From an uncultured Christensenella sp. (lineage in GTDB: Bacteria; Bacillota; Clostridia; Christensenellales; UBA3700): a stretch of DNA of 29,774 nt. Below the pieces are notes generated by a model. It did not search any database and was not told where the DNA came from. It worked only from the letters and a program-made list of their open reading frames with translations. The stretch spans positions 1 to 29,774 of the forward strand of contig CAJTNA010000018.1 in NCBI GenBank assembly GCA_910577845.1, written 5' to 3'. Of this stretch, positions 15,903 to 24,816 are shown one piece after another (the stretch's first letter is position 1; every line of letters begins with the position of its first letter). Made by a program: the position numbers and the translations under genes.

Positions 15903-16827
15903 AGATTTGTTAGGTCTTGAAGATTTGAGCAGAGAGGAAATTGAAGAAATTTTAAATCAAGCGGAAATTATGCGTGAACATTTGGACAAAGGTGAAATTA
16001 ACCTTGATTACGCTAAAGGTTTATCTGTTGTAAATTTGTTTTATGAAAACAGCACAAGAACAAGGACATCATTTGAGAATGCCACTAAATTTTTAGGTGC
16101 TAACCAAGTTAATATTGCAGTTGGCAACAGCAGTGTTGCAAAAGGTGAAAGTATGTATGATACTGTTAGAACTTTGGAGAGCATTAAAAATAGCATTGTT
16201 GTTATAAGACATAGTATGGCAGGTGCACCTCAATACATTGCTAAAAAAGTTGATGCACACGTTATCAATGCGGGTGATGGTCAACACGAACACCCAACAC
16301 AAGCTTTGTTGGATATGCTTACAATGCGTAGATATTTTGGCAGAATTAACGGCTTAACTGTTGCTATTATTGGTGATATTAAATATAGTAGAGTTGCAAG
16401 GTCTAATATTTTTGGCTTATTAAAAATGGGGGCAAAAGTTAAGTTGTTTGGAATTAAGACATTAATGCCAAAAGGTATTGACGAAATGGGTGCTATCGTT
16501 TGTGACAGCATAGAAGAGGCAATACAAGGTAGTGATGTTGTAATGGGACTTAGAATTCAACTTGAAAGACAAACTAGTGGTCAGTTCCCAACCGTGAAAG
16601 AATATTTTGCGGAATATGGAATAACTTTAGATAGAATGAAACTTGCAAGTGATAATGCAATAATAATGCATCCAGCACCAGTTAACAGAGGTGTTGAGAT
16701 TTCTGGCGAAGCTGTTGATTGCGATAAATCAATGATATTTGAACAAGTAACCAATGGTTTAGCAGTAAGAATGGCAATAATAAAACTTATGGCGGAGGGT
16801 GAAGATGTTTCTAATCAAGAATGTTAA
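15895..16827 (+). CDS. pyrB: Aspartate carbamoyltransferase catalytic subunit
   Basis: ATCase catalytic chain, 310 residues, joining carbamoyl phosphate and aspartate in the second step of UMP synthesis. The carbamoyl-phosphate loop STRTRTSF is at residues 53-60, K83/S85-region AKGES follows, and HPTQALLD is at 133-140. I place the start at the ATG at 15895 (MRKDLLGLEDLS), which has GGAGGG 4 nt upstream. An in-frame ATG at 15868 lies inside the terminator stem and would give a meaningless extension. No regulatory subunit gene pyrI is next to it, as is usual in Bacillota. It overlaps pyrC by 23 nt. Expression probably depends on readthrough of the leader terminator. Confidence 0.95.
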   Translation: MRKDLLGLEDLSREEIEEILNQAEIMREHLDKGEINLDYAKGLSVVNLFYENSTRTRTSFENATKFLGANQVNIAVGNSSVAKGESMYDTVRTLESIKNSIVVIRHSMAGAPQYIAKKVDAHVINAGDGQHEHPTQALLDMLTMRRYFGRINGLTVAIIGDIKYSRVARSNIFGLLKMGAKVKLFGIKTLMPKGIDEMGAIVCDSIEEAIQGSDVVMGLRIQLERQTSGQFPTVKEYFAEYGITLDRMKLASDNAIIMHPAPVNRGVEISGEAVDCDKSMIFEQVTNGLAVRMAIIKLMAEGEDVSNQEC

Positions 16828-18076
16828 AGTTAATGGCGAAATTGCCAATATCATACTAAGTGGTAACAAAGTAAGTGGCATTGTAAAAGATGTGGAAAAA
16901 ATTACAGATGTACCAAGTTTTGATGCACAAGGCAGAGTGATTATCCCAGCTTTTGTAGATATCCATACACATTTGAGAGAGCCTGGATTTGAGAGTAAAG
17001 AGGAAATTGCAACTGGTCTTAAAGCAGCGGTAGCTGGTGGATATAGTGCAGTGTGTCCTATGCCTAATACTAATCCAGTAACAGATAATAAATATATAGT
17101 ATCTTATATTAAAACTAGAGCGAAGGAAGTTAATCTTGCAAGAGTATATCCTATAGGAGCTATCTCAAAAGGTCTTAAAGGTGAGGAACTTGCGGAAATG
17201 GCAAGTATGAAAAATGCAGGTGCGGTTGCAGTAAGTGATGACGGAATGCCAGTTACAAATAGCAATCTAATGCGTAAAGCTATGGAATATGCTGATGGTT
17301 TGGGATTGAAAGTTATTAGCCATTCTGAGGATAAGAGTTTGGCAGAAGGTCACGCAAACGAAGGTGCAAATGCGACTAGAGCGGGCATTGAGGGTATAAG
17401 CAGAGTTGCTGAGGAAGCTATGGTTGCAAGAGAAATTTTGCTTGCAGATAGTTTGAATACAAGTGTGCACATTGCTCACGTATCTACAGCGAATAGCGTT
17501 GATTTGGTAAGATGGGCAAAAGCTAAAGGAATTAAAGTTACTTGCGAAACTTGTCCACATTATATTGTGGGTACTGACGAATTGATTTTGGGATATGATT
17601 GCAATGCAAAAGTAAATCCACCACTTAGAGAGGAAAATGATAGGCAAGCTATTATAGCAGGTCTTTTAGATGGAACGATTGATGCGATTGCAACAGACCA
17701 CGCACCTCATACAAAAGCGGAAAAGGATAGAGAGTTTGCCTTAGCACCTAATGGTATAAGCGGTTTGGAATCTGCATTCAGCTTGTGCTATACAGCGTTG
17801 GTAGAAAGCGGACTTATGAGTTTGTGTAGATTGTCAGAACTAATGAGCAAGAACCCTAGCAAGATTTTAAATTTGCCTTGCGGTGAGATTGCAGAGGGAG
17901 GTTTGGCAGACTTTGTTATCATTGATATAGATAATGAATATGAGATTGATAGTAGTAAATGGTATAGCAAAGGAAAAAATACACCATTTAATGGTTACAG
18001 AGTAAAAGGTCAAGTAATGACAACCATTGTTGACGGAAATGTAGTATTTAATAGAGAATCGGAGGAAAGAAAATGA
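16805..18076 (+). CDS. pyrC: Dihydroorotase
   Basis: Class I dihydroorotase, 423 residues, cyclising carbamoyl aspartate. Metal ligands are H54 and H56 in DIHTHLREPG, the SDDG segment near 144-147, H173 in ISHSE, H225 in VHIAHVST, and D298 in TDHAPH. GGAGG lies 6 nt before the ATG at 16805, which I prefer over a GTG two codons upstream. The gene overlaps the pyrB end and shares an ATGA with pyrF, so translation is coupled. In some bacteria this type forms a complex with ATCase, which would fit the tight pairing, but that is inference. Confidence 0.94.
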   Translation: MFLIKNVKVNGEIANIILSGNKVSGIVKDVEKITDVPSFDAQGRVIIPAFVDIHTHLREPGFESKEEIATGLKAAVAGGYSAVCPMPNTNPVTDNKYIVSYIKTRAKEVNLARVYPIGAISKGLKGEELAEMASMKNAGAVAVSDDGMPVTNSNLMRKAMEYADGLGLKVISHSEDKSLAEGHANEGANATRAGIEGISRVAEEAMVAREILLADSLNTSVHIAHVSTANSVDLVRWAKAKGIKVTCETCPHYIVGTDELILGYDCNAKVNPPLREENDRQAIIAGLLDGTIDAIATDHAPHTKAEKDREFALAPNGISGLESAFSLCYTALVESGLMSLCRLSELMSKNPSKILNLPCGEIAEGGLADFVIIDIDNEYEIDSSKWYSKGKNTPFNGYRVKGQVMTTIVDGNVVFNRESEERK

Positions 18077-18978
18077 TAATTGATAAGTTAATTGATGCAA
18101 TTAAAAGAACAGACAATCCGTCAGTAGTGGGGTTGGACACTTGCCTTGATTATTTGCCAGAGGAAATGCTTGCAAAGGTTAATAGTTTAGAGGACGCAAG
18201 TGAGCAAATTTTTGAGTTTAACAAAAACATTGTAGACAAAATATATGATATTGTACCAGCTGTAAAAGTACAAGTAGCTTATTATGAAATGTATGGTTAT
18301 CAAGGTATGAAAGCTTTCAAGCAAACTATTGACTATGCAAAGTCTAAAGGTATGATAGTTATTGCAGATGTTAAGAGAAATGATATTGGTTCAACTGCTG
18401 GGTGCTATAGTAAAGCATATTTGAGTGGGGTACAAGTAGGCAATAAAAAAATAACTGCATTTGATAGTGATTACATTACTGTAAATGGATATTTGGGCAG
18501 TGACGGAATTTTACCATTTGTTAAAGACTGCAAGGAAAATGATAAAGGTTTGTTTATCTTAGTAAAAACTTCAAATCCGACAAGTGGTGAGTTGCAAGAT
18601 AAAAAGTTTGGAAATGGCAATACACTTTATGAGGAAATGGGTGACTTGGTTGAAAAGTGGGGTAGCGAGTTAATTGGTAAATATGGTTATAGCAGTATTG
18701 GTGCTGTGGTTGGAGCTACTCACAGAGAACAGGCTGAGATTATTAGAAAACGTAATCCACATACTTTCTTTTTAATACCAGGTTATGGAGCTCAAGGTGG
18801 TAAGGCAGAAGATTTAGCTGTATGTTTTGTAAATGGCATTGGTGGTATTGTTAATAGTTCAAGAGGTATTTTGTGTGCTTACAAAAAGGATAAGTACAAA
18901 GGAATGAATTATGCTCAAGCTGCAAGACAAGCTAGCCTTGATATGAAAGAAGATTTGAATAGTGCAATTAAAAAATAA
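18073..18978 (+). CDS. pyrF: Orotidine 5'-phosphate decarboxylase, type 2
   Basis: OMP decarboxylase of the longer type 2 subfamily, 301 residues, making UMP from OMP. The catalytic DxKxxD array is in ADVKRNDIGSTA (D99, K101, D104). The N-terminal VVGLDTCLDYLP and the IPGYGAQGG phosphate-binding loop agree with the subfamily. GGAGGAAAG precedes the ATG, which overlaps the pyrC stop by 4 nt. Its position inside the operon ahead of carB differs from B. subtilis, where pyrF comes near the end. Confidence 0.94.
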   Translation: MIIDKLIDAIKRTDNPSVVGLDTCLDYLPEEMLAKVNSLEDASEQIFEFNKNIVDKIYDIVPAVKVQVAYYEMYGYQGMKAFKQTIDYAKSKGMIVIADVKRNDIGSTAGCYSKAYLSGVQVGNKKITAFDSDYITVNGYLGSDGILPFVKDCKENDKGLFILVKTSNPTSGELQDKKFGNGNTLYEEMGDLVEKWGSELIGKYGYSSIGAVVGATHREQAEIIRKRNPHTFFLIPGYGAQGGKAEDLAVCFVNGIGGIVNSSRGILCAYKKDKYKGMNYAQAARQASLDMKEDLNSAIKK

Positions 18979-19108
18979 TAAAGCAAATTAATAATGCAAT
19001 TTGTGTTATTTGTGAAATAGCCCGTCAAAAATCGGGGTTATTTGGTAAAATTTAAGTGTTTTACTAATTATAAATTCAATAAAAAGTGTTTTAGTAAGGA
19101 GAAATACT
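18979..19108 (+). other. pyrF-carB gap with an imperfect hairpin
   Basis: A hairpin at 19015-19043 pairs AAATAGCCC with GGGTTATTT over 9 bp (one G-T wobble), with an extra G-C after a bulge and an A-rich loop. A weaker CAAATT/AATTTG pair precedes it (18984-19003). There is no real T-run, so it may be a weak terminator, an RNA processing site or nothing. This is where carA would be expected in a standard operon. Confidence 0.35.
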
Positions 19109-22100
19109 ATGCCTAAGGATAAAAAGATTAAAAAAGTTTTGGTTATTGGTAGCGGTCCAATAGTAATCGGTCAAGCCGCAGAGTTTGACTATGCAGGTAC
19201 ACAAGCTTGTAGAGCATTGAAAGAGAATGGCATTAGCGTTGTATTGGTTAATAGTAACCCTGCAACAATAATGACAGACAAGGAAATGGCTGACAAAGTT
19301 TATCTTGAGCCACTTAAAGAAGAGGTTATCAAGAATATTATCAAGATTGAAAAGCCAGATAGTATTTTGCCTACACTTGGCGGTCAAACTGGCTTGAACT
19401 TGGCTGTTTCTTTAAGTGAGAGTGGCTTTTTGAAAGAGCATAAAGTAAGACTTTTAGGTACAAATGTTGAAACTATCAAAAAAGCAGAAGACAGAGAAAT
19501 GTTCAAGGATACTATGCTTGAAATTGGTGAGCCAGTTATTGATAGTGTTATTGTTAATACAGTTGACGATGCTGTTGATTTTGCAGAGAAAAATGGTTTA
19601 CCTATAATTATTAGACCAGCTTATACTTTAGGTGGTACTGGTGGTGGCATTGCTGAAACTATGGCTGAACTAAAGGAAATATCTGCAGCTGGTATTAAGG
19701 CATCACGTGTAGGACAAATTTTGGTTGAAAAAAGTGTTGCTGGCTATAAGGAAATTGAATTTGAGGTAATGCGTGACAAATCTGGCAAAGCTATCATTAT
19801 TTGCGATATGGAAAATATTGACCCAGTCGGTATACATACTGGTGACAGCGTAGTAGTTGCACCTTGTCAAACTTTACAACCTCATCAACTAAAAATGTTA
19901 AAAGACGCATCTCTTAAGATTATAAATGCTTTGGGTATTGAGGGCGGTTGTAATATTCAATATGCTTTAGATGCAAATAGTGATAAATATTATTTGATTG
20001 AGGTTAATCCTCGTGTTAGCCGTTCATCTGCTTTGGCATCTAAGGCTACTGGTTATCCTATTGCACGAGTAAGTGCTTTGGTTGCTATTGGTTATAATCT
20101 TGATGAAATTGTAAGTAGTAAAACTGGTATGACCTTTGCTCATAAATCACCAAATGTAGATTATGTAGTTTGCAAGTTCCCTCGTTGGCCTTTTGATAAA
20201 TTCACTCAAGCAAACAAGATACTTGGTACAAGAATGAAAGCTACTGGTGAGGTTATGTCAATTAGTAATAATTTTACTGGTTCATTCCTAAAGGCTATTA
20301 GGTCACTAGAGCTAAATGTTAATGGTACAACTTTGGATAAGTTTAGTGATTTGACTTTGAATGAGGTTTTGGAAAAAGTCGCTATTAAAAATGACGAGCG
20401 TATTTTTATGATTATGCAAGCATTAAAGATGGGTGCAAGTGTAGAGCAAATAAATAACATTACACAAATTACACCTTGGTTCATAGAAGAGTTGCAAAAA
20501 ATAGCATTTGCTGAAAATAACATTGAGAAAATCGGTATTAAAGGATTAAACAAGGAGCTTTTGAAAGAGTATAAAGTGCTTGGTTTATCTGATAAACACA
20601 TTGCAAAACTTGCTGATTGTGCAGAGATTGAAATTAGAGAACTTCGTAATCAATATAACATTGTTCCTAGCTATGGTTTGATTGATGTTGTGAGTGGCGG
20701 AGCTGAGGGAGGTAGTCCTTACTACTATAGCAAATATGAGGATAAAGTTGTTACACCTAAAGTCAACGAAAAGACTATTGTTGTATTAGGTAGTGGTCCT
20801 ATCCGTATTGGTCAAGGTGTAGAGTTTGACTATTGTAGTGTGCATTGTACTTGGGCATTGCAAAAGGCTGGATATAAAACTGTTATTATCAACAACAACC
20901 CTGAAACTGTATCTACTGACTTTGATACTGCTGACAGATTGTATTTTGAGCCACTTACTGTTGAGGAAACTTTGAACATCCTTGCAATTGAAAGACCAGT
21001 TGGTGTAGTAGTTCAATTTGGCGGACAAACAGCTATTAAATTAACTAAAGCAGTTAGTGATGCGGGCTATAATATTATTGGTACTCAACCAAAGGATATT
21101 GATGCTGCGGAAGATAGAGAGGTATTTGATAATGTACTTACATCTCTTGATTTGACAAGACCAAAAGGTGATACAGTGTTTACTGCTGTTGAGGCAATTG
21201 CTGTAGGAGAAAGATTGGGTTATCCAGTACTTGTTAGACCTAGTTATGTTCTTGGCGGACAAGGTATGGAAATTGCTTATAACGAAACAGACCTTGTTGA
21301 GTATATGAATATTGTTAATAGCGTAGAGCAAGAGCATCCTATTTTGATTGATAAATATGTAACTGGTATGGAAGTTGAAGTTGATGCTATCAGTGATGGT
21401 AAAGATATTTTGATACCGGGTATTATGGAACATATTGAGAGAGCGGGCGTTCATAGTGGTGATAGTATCAGCGTTTATCCTCCAATGCACATCTCTAACG
21501 AAATGACTGAAAAGATTATTGATGTTACAAAGAAACTTGCTATAGCACTTAACACTAAAGGATTGATTAATATCCAATACATTATTGCTAATAATGAGTT
21601 GTATATTATTGAGGTAAACCCTCGTTCATCAAGAACAGTGCCATATATTAGTAAAGTTACTAATTTGCCAATGGTACAACTAGCTTTAAGATGTGCTTTG
21701 GGTGAGAGCGTACAAAGTTTGGGTTATGGTACTGGTTTGTACAAAAAAGCAGATGTCTATGCTGTAAAAGTTCCAGTATTCTCTAGCGAAAAATTGCCAG
21801 ATTTGGAGATTTCTGCAAGCCCAGAGATGAAATCTACTGGTGAGGTTTTAGGCATTGGTGAAAGCTATCCAGAGGCATTGCTAAAAGGCTTAATTGCAAG
21901 CGGTATAAATTTGCACCACGATAGCGGTGTGGTAATTAGTGTATCAGATAACTTCAAAAAGGAAATTTTACCAGTAGCTAAAACGTTAAGTGATTTAGGA
22001 TTTAAGATTTTTGCTACAGTAGGAACTGCAAAATTCCTTGCTGAACACGATATCTATGCAATGGCTGTAAATAAATTAGTAGAAAAAAGAAATGGTGATA

Positions 22101-22321
22101 TTGTATATTTGGCTAAAAAGGGTATAATAGAATTAATTATCAATACACCTACAAAAGGACGTCAATCTTCAAGAGATGGCTTTAAAATTAGAAGAACTGC
22201 AGTTGAACTTGGAATTTCTTGCTTAACAAGTGTAGATACTGCAATGGCTTTGTGCCAAGCATTAAAGCTAAACAAAACAGAAAAAGATTTGAAACCATTT
22301 GCTTTGCAAGATTTGAAATAA
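19109..22321 (+). CDS. carB: Carbamoyl-phosphate synthase large subunit
   Basis: Full-length CarB of 1070 residues. The internal duplication is obvious: LVIGSGPIVIGQAAEFDYAG near residue 10 and VVLGSGPIRIGQGVEFDYCS near residue 560 open the two ATP-grasp halves. Each has its own EVNPR metal/ATP segment (EVNPRVSRSSAL and EVNPRSSRTVPY). The final 140 residues or so form the MGS-like allosteric domain where UMP usually acts (ATVGTAKFLAEHDI). AAGGAGA is placed well for the ATG. The glutaminase partner carA is not in this window, so either it lies elsewhere or this enzyme uses ammonia. The gene supplies carbamoyl phosphate to PyrB. Confidence 0.96.
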   Translation: MPKDKKIKKVLVIGSGPIVIGQAAEFDYAGTQACRALKENGISVVLVNSNPATIMTDKEMADKVYLEPLKEEVIKNIIKIEKPDSILPTLGGQTGLNLAVSLSESGFLKEHKVRLLGTNVETIKKAEDREMFKDTMLEIGEPVIDSVIVNTVDDAVDFAEKNGLPIIIRPAYTLGGTGGGIAETMAELKEISAAGIKASRVGQILVEKSVAGYKEIEFEVMRDKSGKAIIICDMENIDPVGIHTGDSVVVAPCQTLQPHQLKMLKDASLKIINALGIEGGCNIQYALDANSDKYYLIEVNPRVSRSSALASKATGYPIARVSALVAIGYNLDEIVSSKTGMTFAHKSPNVDYVVCKFPRWPFDKFTQANKILGTRMKATGEVMSISNNFTGSFLKAIRSLELNVNGTTLDKFSDLTLNEVLEKVAIKNDERIFMIMQALKMGASVEQINNITQITPWFIEELQKIAFAENNIEKIGIKGLNKELLKEYKVLGLSDKHIAKLADCAEIEIRELRNQYNIVPSYGLIDVVSGGAEGGSPYYYSKYEDKVVTPKVNEKTIVVLGSGPIRIGQGVEFDYCSVHCTWALQKAGYKTVIINNNPETVSTDFDTADRLYFEPLTVEETLNILAIERPVGVVVQFGGQTAIKLTKAVSDAGYNIIGTQPKDIDAAEDREVFDNVLTSLDLTRPKGDTVFTAVEAIAVGERLGYPVLVRPSYVLGGQGMEIAYNETDLVEYMNIVNSVEQEHPILIDKYVTGMEVEVDAISDGKDILIPGIMEHIERAGVHSGDSISVYPPMHISNEMTEKIIDVTKKLAIALNTKGLINIQYIIANNELYIIEVNPRSSRTVPYISKVTNLPMVQLALRCALGESVQSLGYGTGLYKKADVYAVKVPVFSSEKLPDLEISASPEMKSTGEVLGIGESYPEALLKGLIASGINLHHDSGVVISVSDNFKKEILPVAKTLSDLGFKIFATVGTAKFLAEHDIYAMAVNKLVEKRNGDIVYLAKKGIIELIINTPTKGRQSSRDGFKIRRTAVELGISCLTSVDTAMALCQALKLNKTEKDLKPFALQDLK

Positions 22322-22609
22322 TTATATGAGTTTGTTTTGATATTAAAATTATGTGTCAATTAAATTTGAGAAAACTTAAATTTAAATTAAAGCTAACCTT
22401 CTAATTTGATAAACAAGCTTGATACCTTTGAATTAATATCGGTTATTATAAAATATCCCTACTGGCTACTTGCTTAGGACTTTTGATAATATAAACTTGT
22501 TATTAATTTTTATAATTAAACATAACACAATAATAATTTGAGATGTTTATAACAAAAAAAGTATAAAAATCTTTAATACTTAATTTAAAAATAAATCATA
22601 GGAGTTATG
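22322..22609. other. Gene-free carB-pyrK gap
   Basis: AT-rich with no coding frame. I see no convincing promoter, and only a weak AAGTAT/ATACTT hairpin near 22559-22582 without a T-run. Whether pyrKD is transcribed from here or from the pyrB promoter is open. Confidence 0.3.
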
Positions 22610-23383
22610 ATGAAAAGAGATAGAATAGTTACAATTTTAAGTAATGTTGAGGTTGCAAAAGATATTTATGAACTTAAATTGCAAGTTGTAGATTTTCCTT
22701 GTGATATCCGTGGTGGTCAATTTATCCATATAGCTTTACCTAGCGAAGTGCATTTGTTACGCAGACCTTTCTGTATAGCTGATTTTGATAAAAAGGAAAA
22801 GACAATCACTGTATCTTATGCAATAGTTGGTGAGGGTACTCAGTTGCTTTCTACTTTAAAAGAGGGACAAACTCTTAAAGCATTGTTTCCATTAGGTAAT
22901 GGTTTTTACTTTGATAAAAATGTAAAAAAAGTTGCTATGGTTGGCGGTGGTATGGGTGTTGCTGTACTACCAGCTATCCCTACGGCAGACCCAAATTTGC
23001 AATATGTTTCCTTTTTAGGATTTGCAAACAAGAATAAAGTGATTTTTGTTGACGAATTAAAAAAGAAAGGCGAGGTATATATTGCTACTGATGATGGCAG
23101 TGTTGGTGTTAAAGGTTTTGTAACATCATTACTTAAACAGAGTCTTGACTATGTAAAGCCAGATGTTATAGTTTGTTGCGGACCAGAAGTTATGTATAAA
23201 TCACTTAAAAAGGAAATGGAAGGTATTGATATTCCAATCTATGTATCACTTGAGCGTAGAATGGGCTGTGGTATTGGTGCTTGTTTGGTGTGCAATTGCA
23301 AGGTAAAAACTGCAAACGGCGAAAAATATTTGCGTGCTTGTGCAGACGGACCAATCTTTAATTTGGAGGATATTGTACTATGA
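22610..23383 (+). CDS. pyrK: Dihydroorotate dehydrogenase electron transfer subunit
   Basis: Iron-sulfur flavoprotein of 257 residues that passes electrons from PyrD to NAD+. The FAD-binding RRPFCIAD is near residue 52, the NAD-binding glycine-rich VGGGMGVAVLP is near 111-121, and four 2Fe-2S cysteines lie in MGCGIGACLVC plus YLRAC (C220, C225, C228, C244). Two ATGs are adjacent; the second (22610) has the better 5-nt spacing from AGGAG. The stop overlaps pyrD by 4 nt. With PyrK present, PyrD should be the class 1B, NAD-dependent form. Confidence 0.93.
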   Translation: MKRDRIVTILSNVEVAKDIYELKLQVVDFPCDIRGGQFIHIALPSEVHLLRRPFCIADFDKKEKTITVSYAIVGEGTQLLSTLKEGQTLKALFPLGNGFYFDKNVKKVAMVGGGMGVAVLPAIPTADPNLQYVSFLGFANKNKVIFVDELKKKGEVYIATDDGSVGVKGFVTSLLKQSLDYVKPDVIVCCGPEVMYKSLKKEMEGIDIPIYVSLERRMGCGIGACLVCNCKVKTANGEKYLRACADGPIFNLEDIVL

Positions 23384-24318
23384 GTAATTTGAAAGTTAAT
23401 GTTGCGGGTGTGGAATTTAAAAATCCTATTATTACTGCCTCTGGTACTTTTGGGTTTGGACGTGAGTATAGCCAATATTATGATTTATCTGTACTTGGTG
23501 GTATATCTACTAAAGGTATGACTCTTGCAGAAAAAGCTGGTAATCCAACTCCTCGCATAACAGAGATAAAAAGTGGTATGATTAATTGTGTAGGTTTGCA
23601 AAATCCTGGTGTAGATTACTTTTTAAAAGAGCATTTGCCTTGGCTAAAAACAGTTGATACAAAAATTATTGCAAACGTTGCTGGTAGTACAATTGAGGAC
23701 TATATCAAAATGTGTGAAAAGGTGTCTGTTGACGGGGTGGATATGGTGGAACTAAATATATCTTGCCCTAATGTAAAAGCAGGTGGTGCATCACTTGGTG
23801 TAGACCCTAAAAACGTTGAGGAAGTTACTCGTGCTGTTCGTGATGTGTGCAAAAAACCTCTTATGGTAAAGCTAACGCCAAATGTTGCTAACATTGCAGA
23901 CAATGCAAGAGCAGCAGAGGCTGGTGGTGCAGATGCTGTTTCATTAATCAATACTTTAAGTGGTTTGGTTGTAAACTACAAAACAAAGCGACCAATCTTG
24001 TCAAATAACCACGGTGGTATTTCTGGACCTTGCTGTAAACCAGTTGCACTTAAAATGGTTTGGGATTGTTATAATGCTATTAAAATCCCAGTAGTCGGTA
24101 TGGGCGGAATTATGACTTATACTGATGTTTTGGAATTTATGATTTGCGGTGCAAGTGCAGTTCAAGTTGGTGCAGCAAATGTTTTCAATCCTATGGCAAG
24201 TTATGATATTGTTAAAGACTTGGAAAGATATGTTAAGGAACAAGACTTGGATATTAACGATTTGGTTGGTAGTTTAATCGCTAATGGTGGTGGTCAATGT
24301 GGCACTACTTGCGGTTGA
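23380..24318 (+). CDS. pyrD: Dihydroorotate dehydrogenase, class 1B catalytic subunit
   Basis: FMN-containing cytosolic DHODH of 312 residues, oxidising dihydroorotate to orotate. Visible marks: STKGMT with K45, NCVGLQNPG, ANVAGS, the catalytic cysteine C129 in NISCPNVKAGG, and the phosphate-binding VGMGGIMT and CGASAVQVGAA regions. A cysteine base rather than serine, and the pyrK neighbour, define class 1B. Transcription ends at the strong terminator 24442-24484. pyrE, needed for the next step, is not in the window. Confidence 0.95.
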   Translation: MSNLKVNVAGVEFKNPIITASGTFGFGREYSQYYDLSVLGGISTKGMTLAEKAGNPTPRITEIKSGMINCVGLQNPGVDYFLKEHLPWLKTVDTKIIANVAGSTIEDYIKMCEKVSVDGVDMVELNISCPNVKAGGASLGVDPKNVEEVTRAVRDVCKKPLMVKLTPNVANIADNARAAEAGGADAVSLINTLSGLVVNYKTKRPILSNNHGGISGPCCKPVALKMVWDCYNAIKIPVVGMGGIMTYTDVLEFMICGASAVQVGAANVFNPMASYDIVKDLERYVKEQDLDINDLVGSLIANGGGQCGTTCG

Positions 24319-24441
24319 TATATAAATATTTTAAGGTAAGTTATCCGTTTAACACATTAAAGAGGTATTTAGTTATTTGTTAGTAAAAATATAAAAACCT
24401 ATCAAAAATCGACACTAAATAGATAAAATGTAATTAAATAA

Positions 24442-24484
24442 GTGTTATCCTAATGCTTAAAGATGTATTAGGATAACATTTTTT
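24442..24484 (+). terminator. Strong terminator after pyrD
   Basis: TGTTATCCTAAT (24443-24454) and ATTAGGATAACA (24467-24478) form a perfect 12-bp stem with a 12-nt loop, followed by six Ts. It closes the pyr cluster. Confidence 0.9.
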
Positions 24485-24496
24485 CTTAATAAATGG

Positions 24497-24525
24497 TTGA
24501 CATTATTCAAAAAGCATTATACAAT
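24497..24525 (+). promoter_or_regulatory. Predicted promoter for the capD-like gene
   Basis: -35 TTGACA (24497-24502), a 17-nt spacer and -10 TACAAT (24520-24525), directly after the pyrD terminator. It would give a 5' leader of about 285 nt. The remaining gene-free stretch to 24816 is AT-rich with no convincing hairpin, so a closer promoter may also exist. Confidence 0.55.
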
Positions 24526-24816
24526 ATTATTAATATAAAAATAAATTTATAACTAATATAAATAAAAATCAATGGTAACAAGCTTATTTGGAAAACACTT
24601 TTTTAAATGAATGTAAAATACAAAATAAGATAAAGTTCACTATCATAATTTGCATATAATTGTGGAATTTAATTAAAAACTATTTATTTTTTGTTAATTA
24701 TGTAGTTTGTATAACTAATTTATTGTGGCATTGAGGTAGTATAAAAGTATAGTAAAGTTTAACACTAAGCTGTTTGGCAATAATAATAGGAATAATAACA
24801 TAAAGGTACAGATAAG

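Noticed and set aside
21041..21577. 178-codon frame on the minus strand inside carB
   Set aside because: It is antisense to a clearly conserved gene, has no ribosome site and no family resemblance.
24366..24421. 8-bp inverted repeat TATTTAGT/ACTAAATA after pyrD
   Set aside because: A 40-nt spacer and AT-only character make it unconvincing beside the strong terminator that follows.
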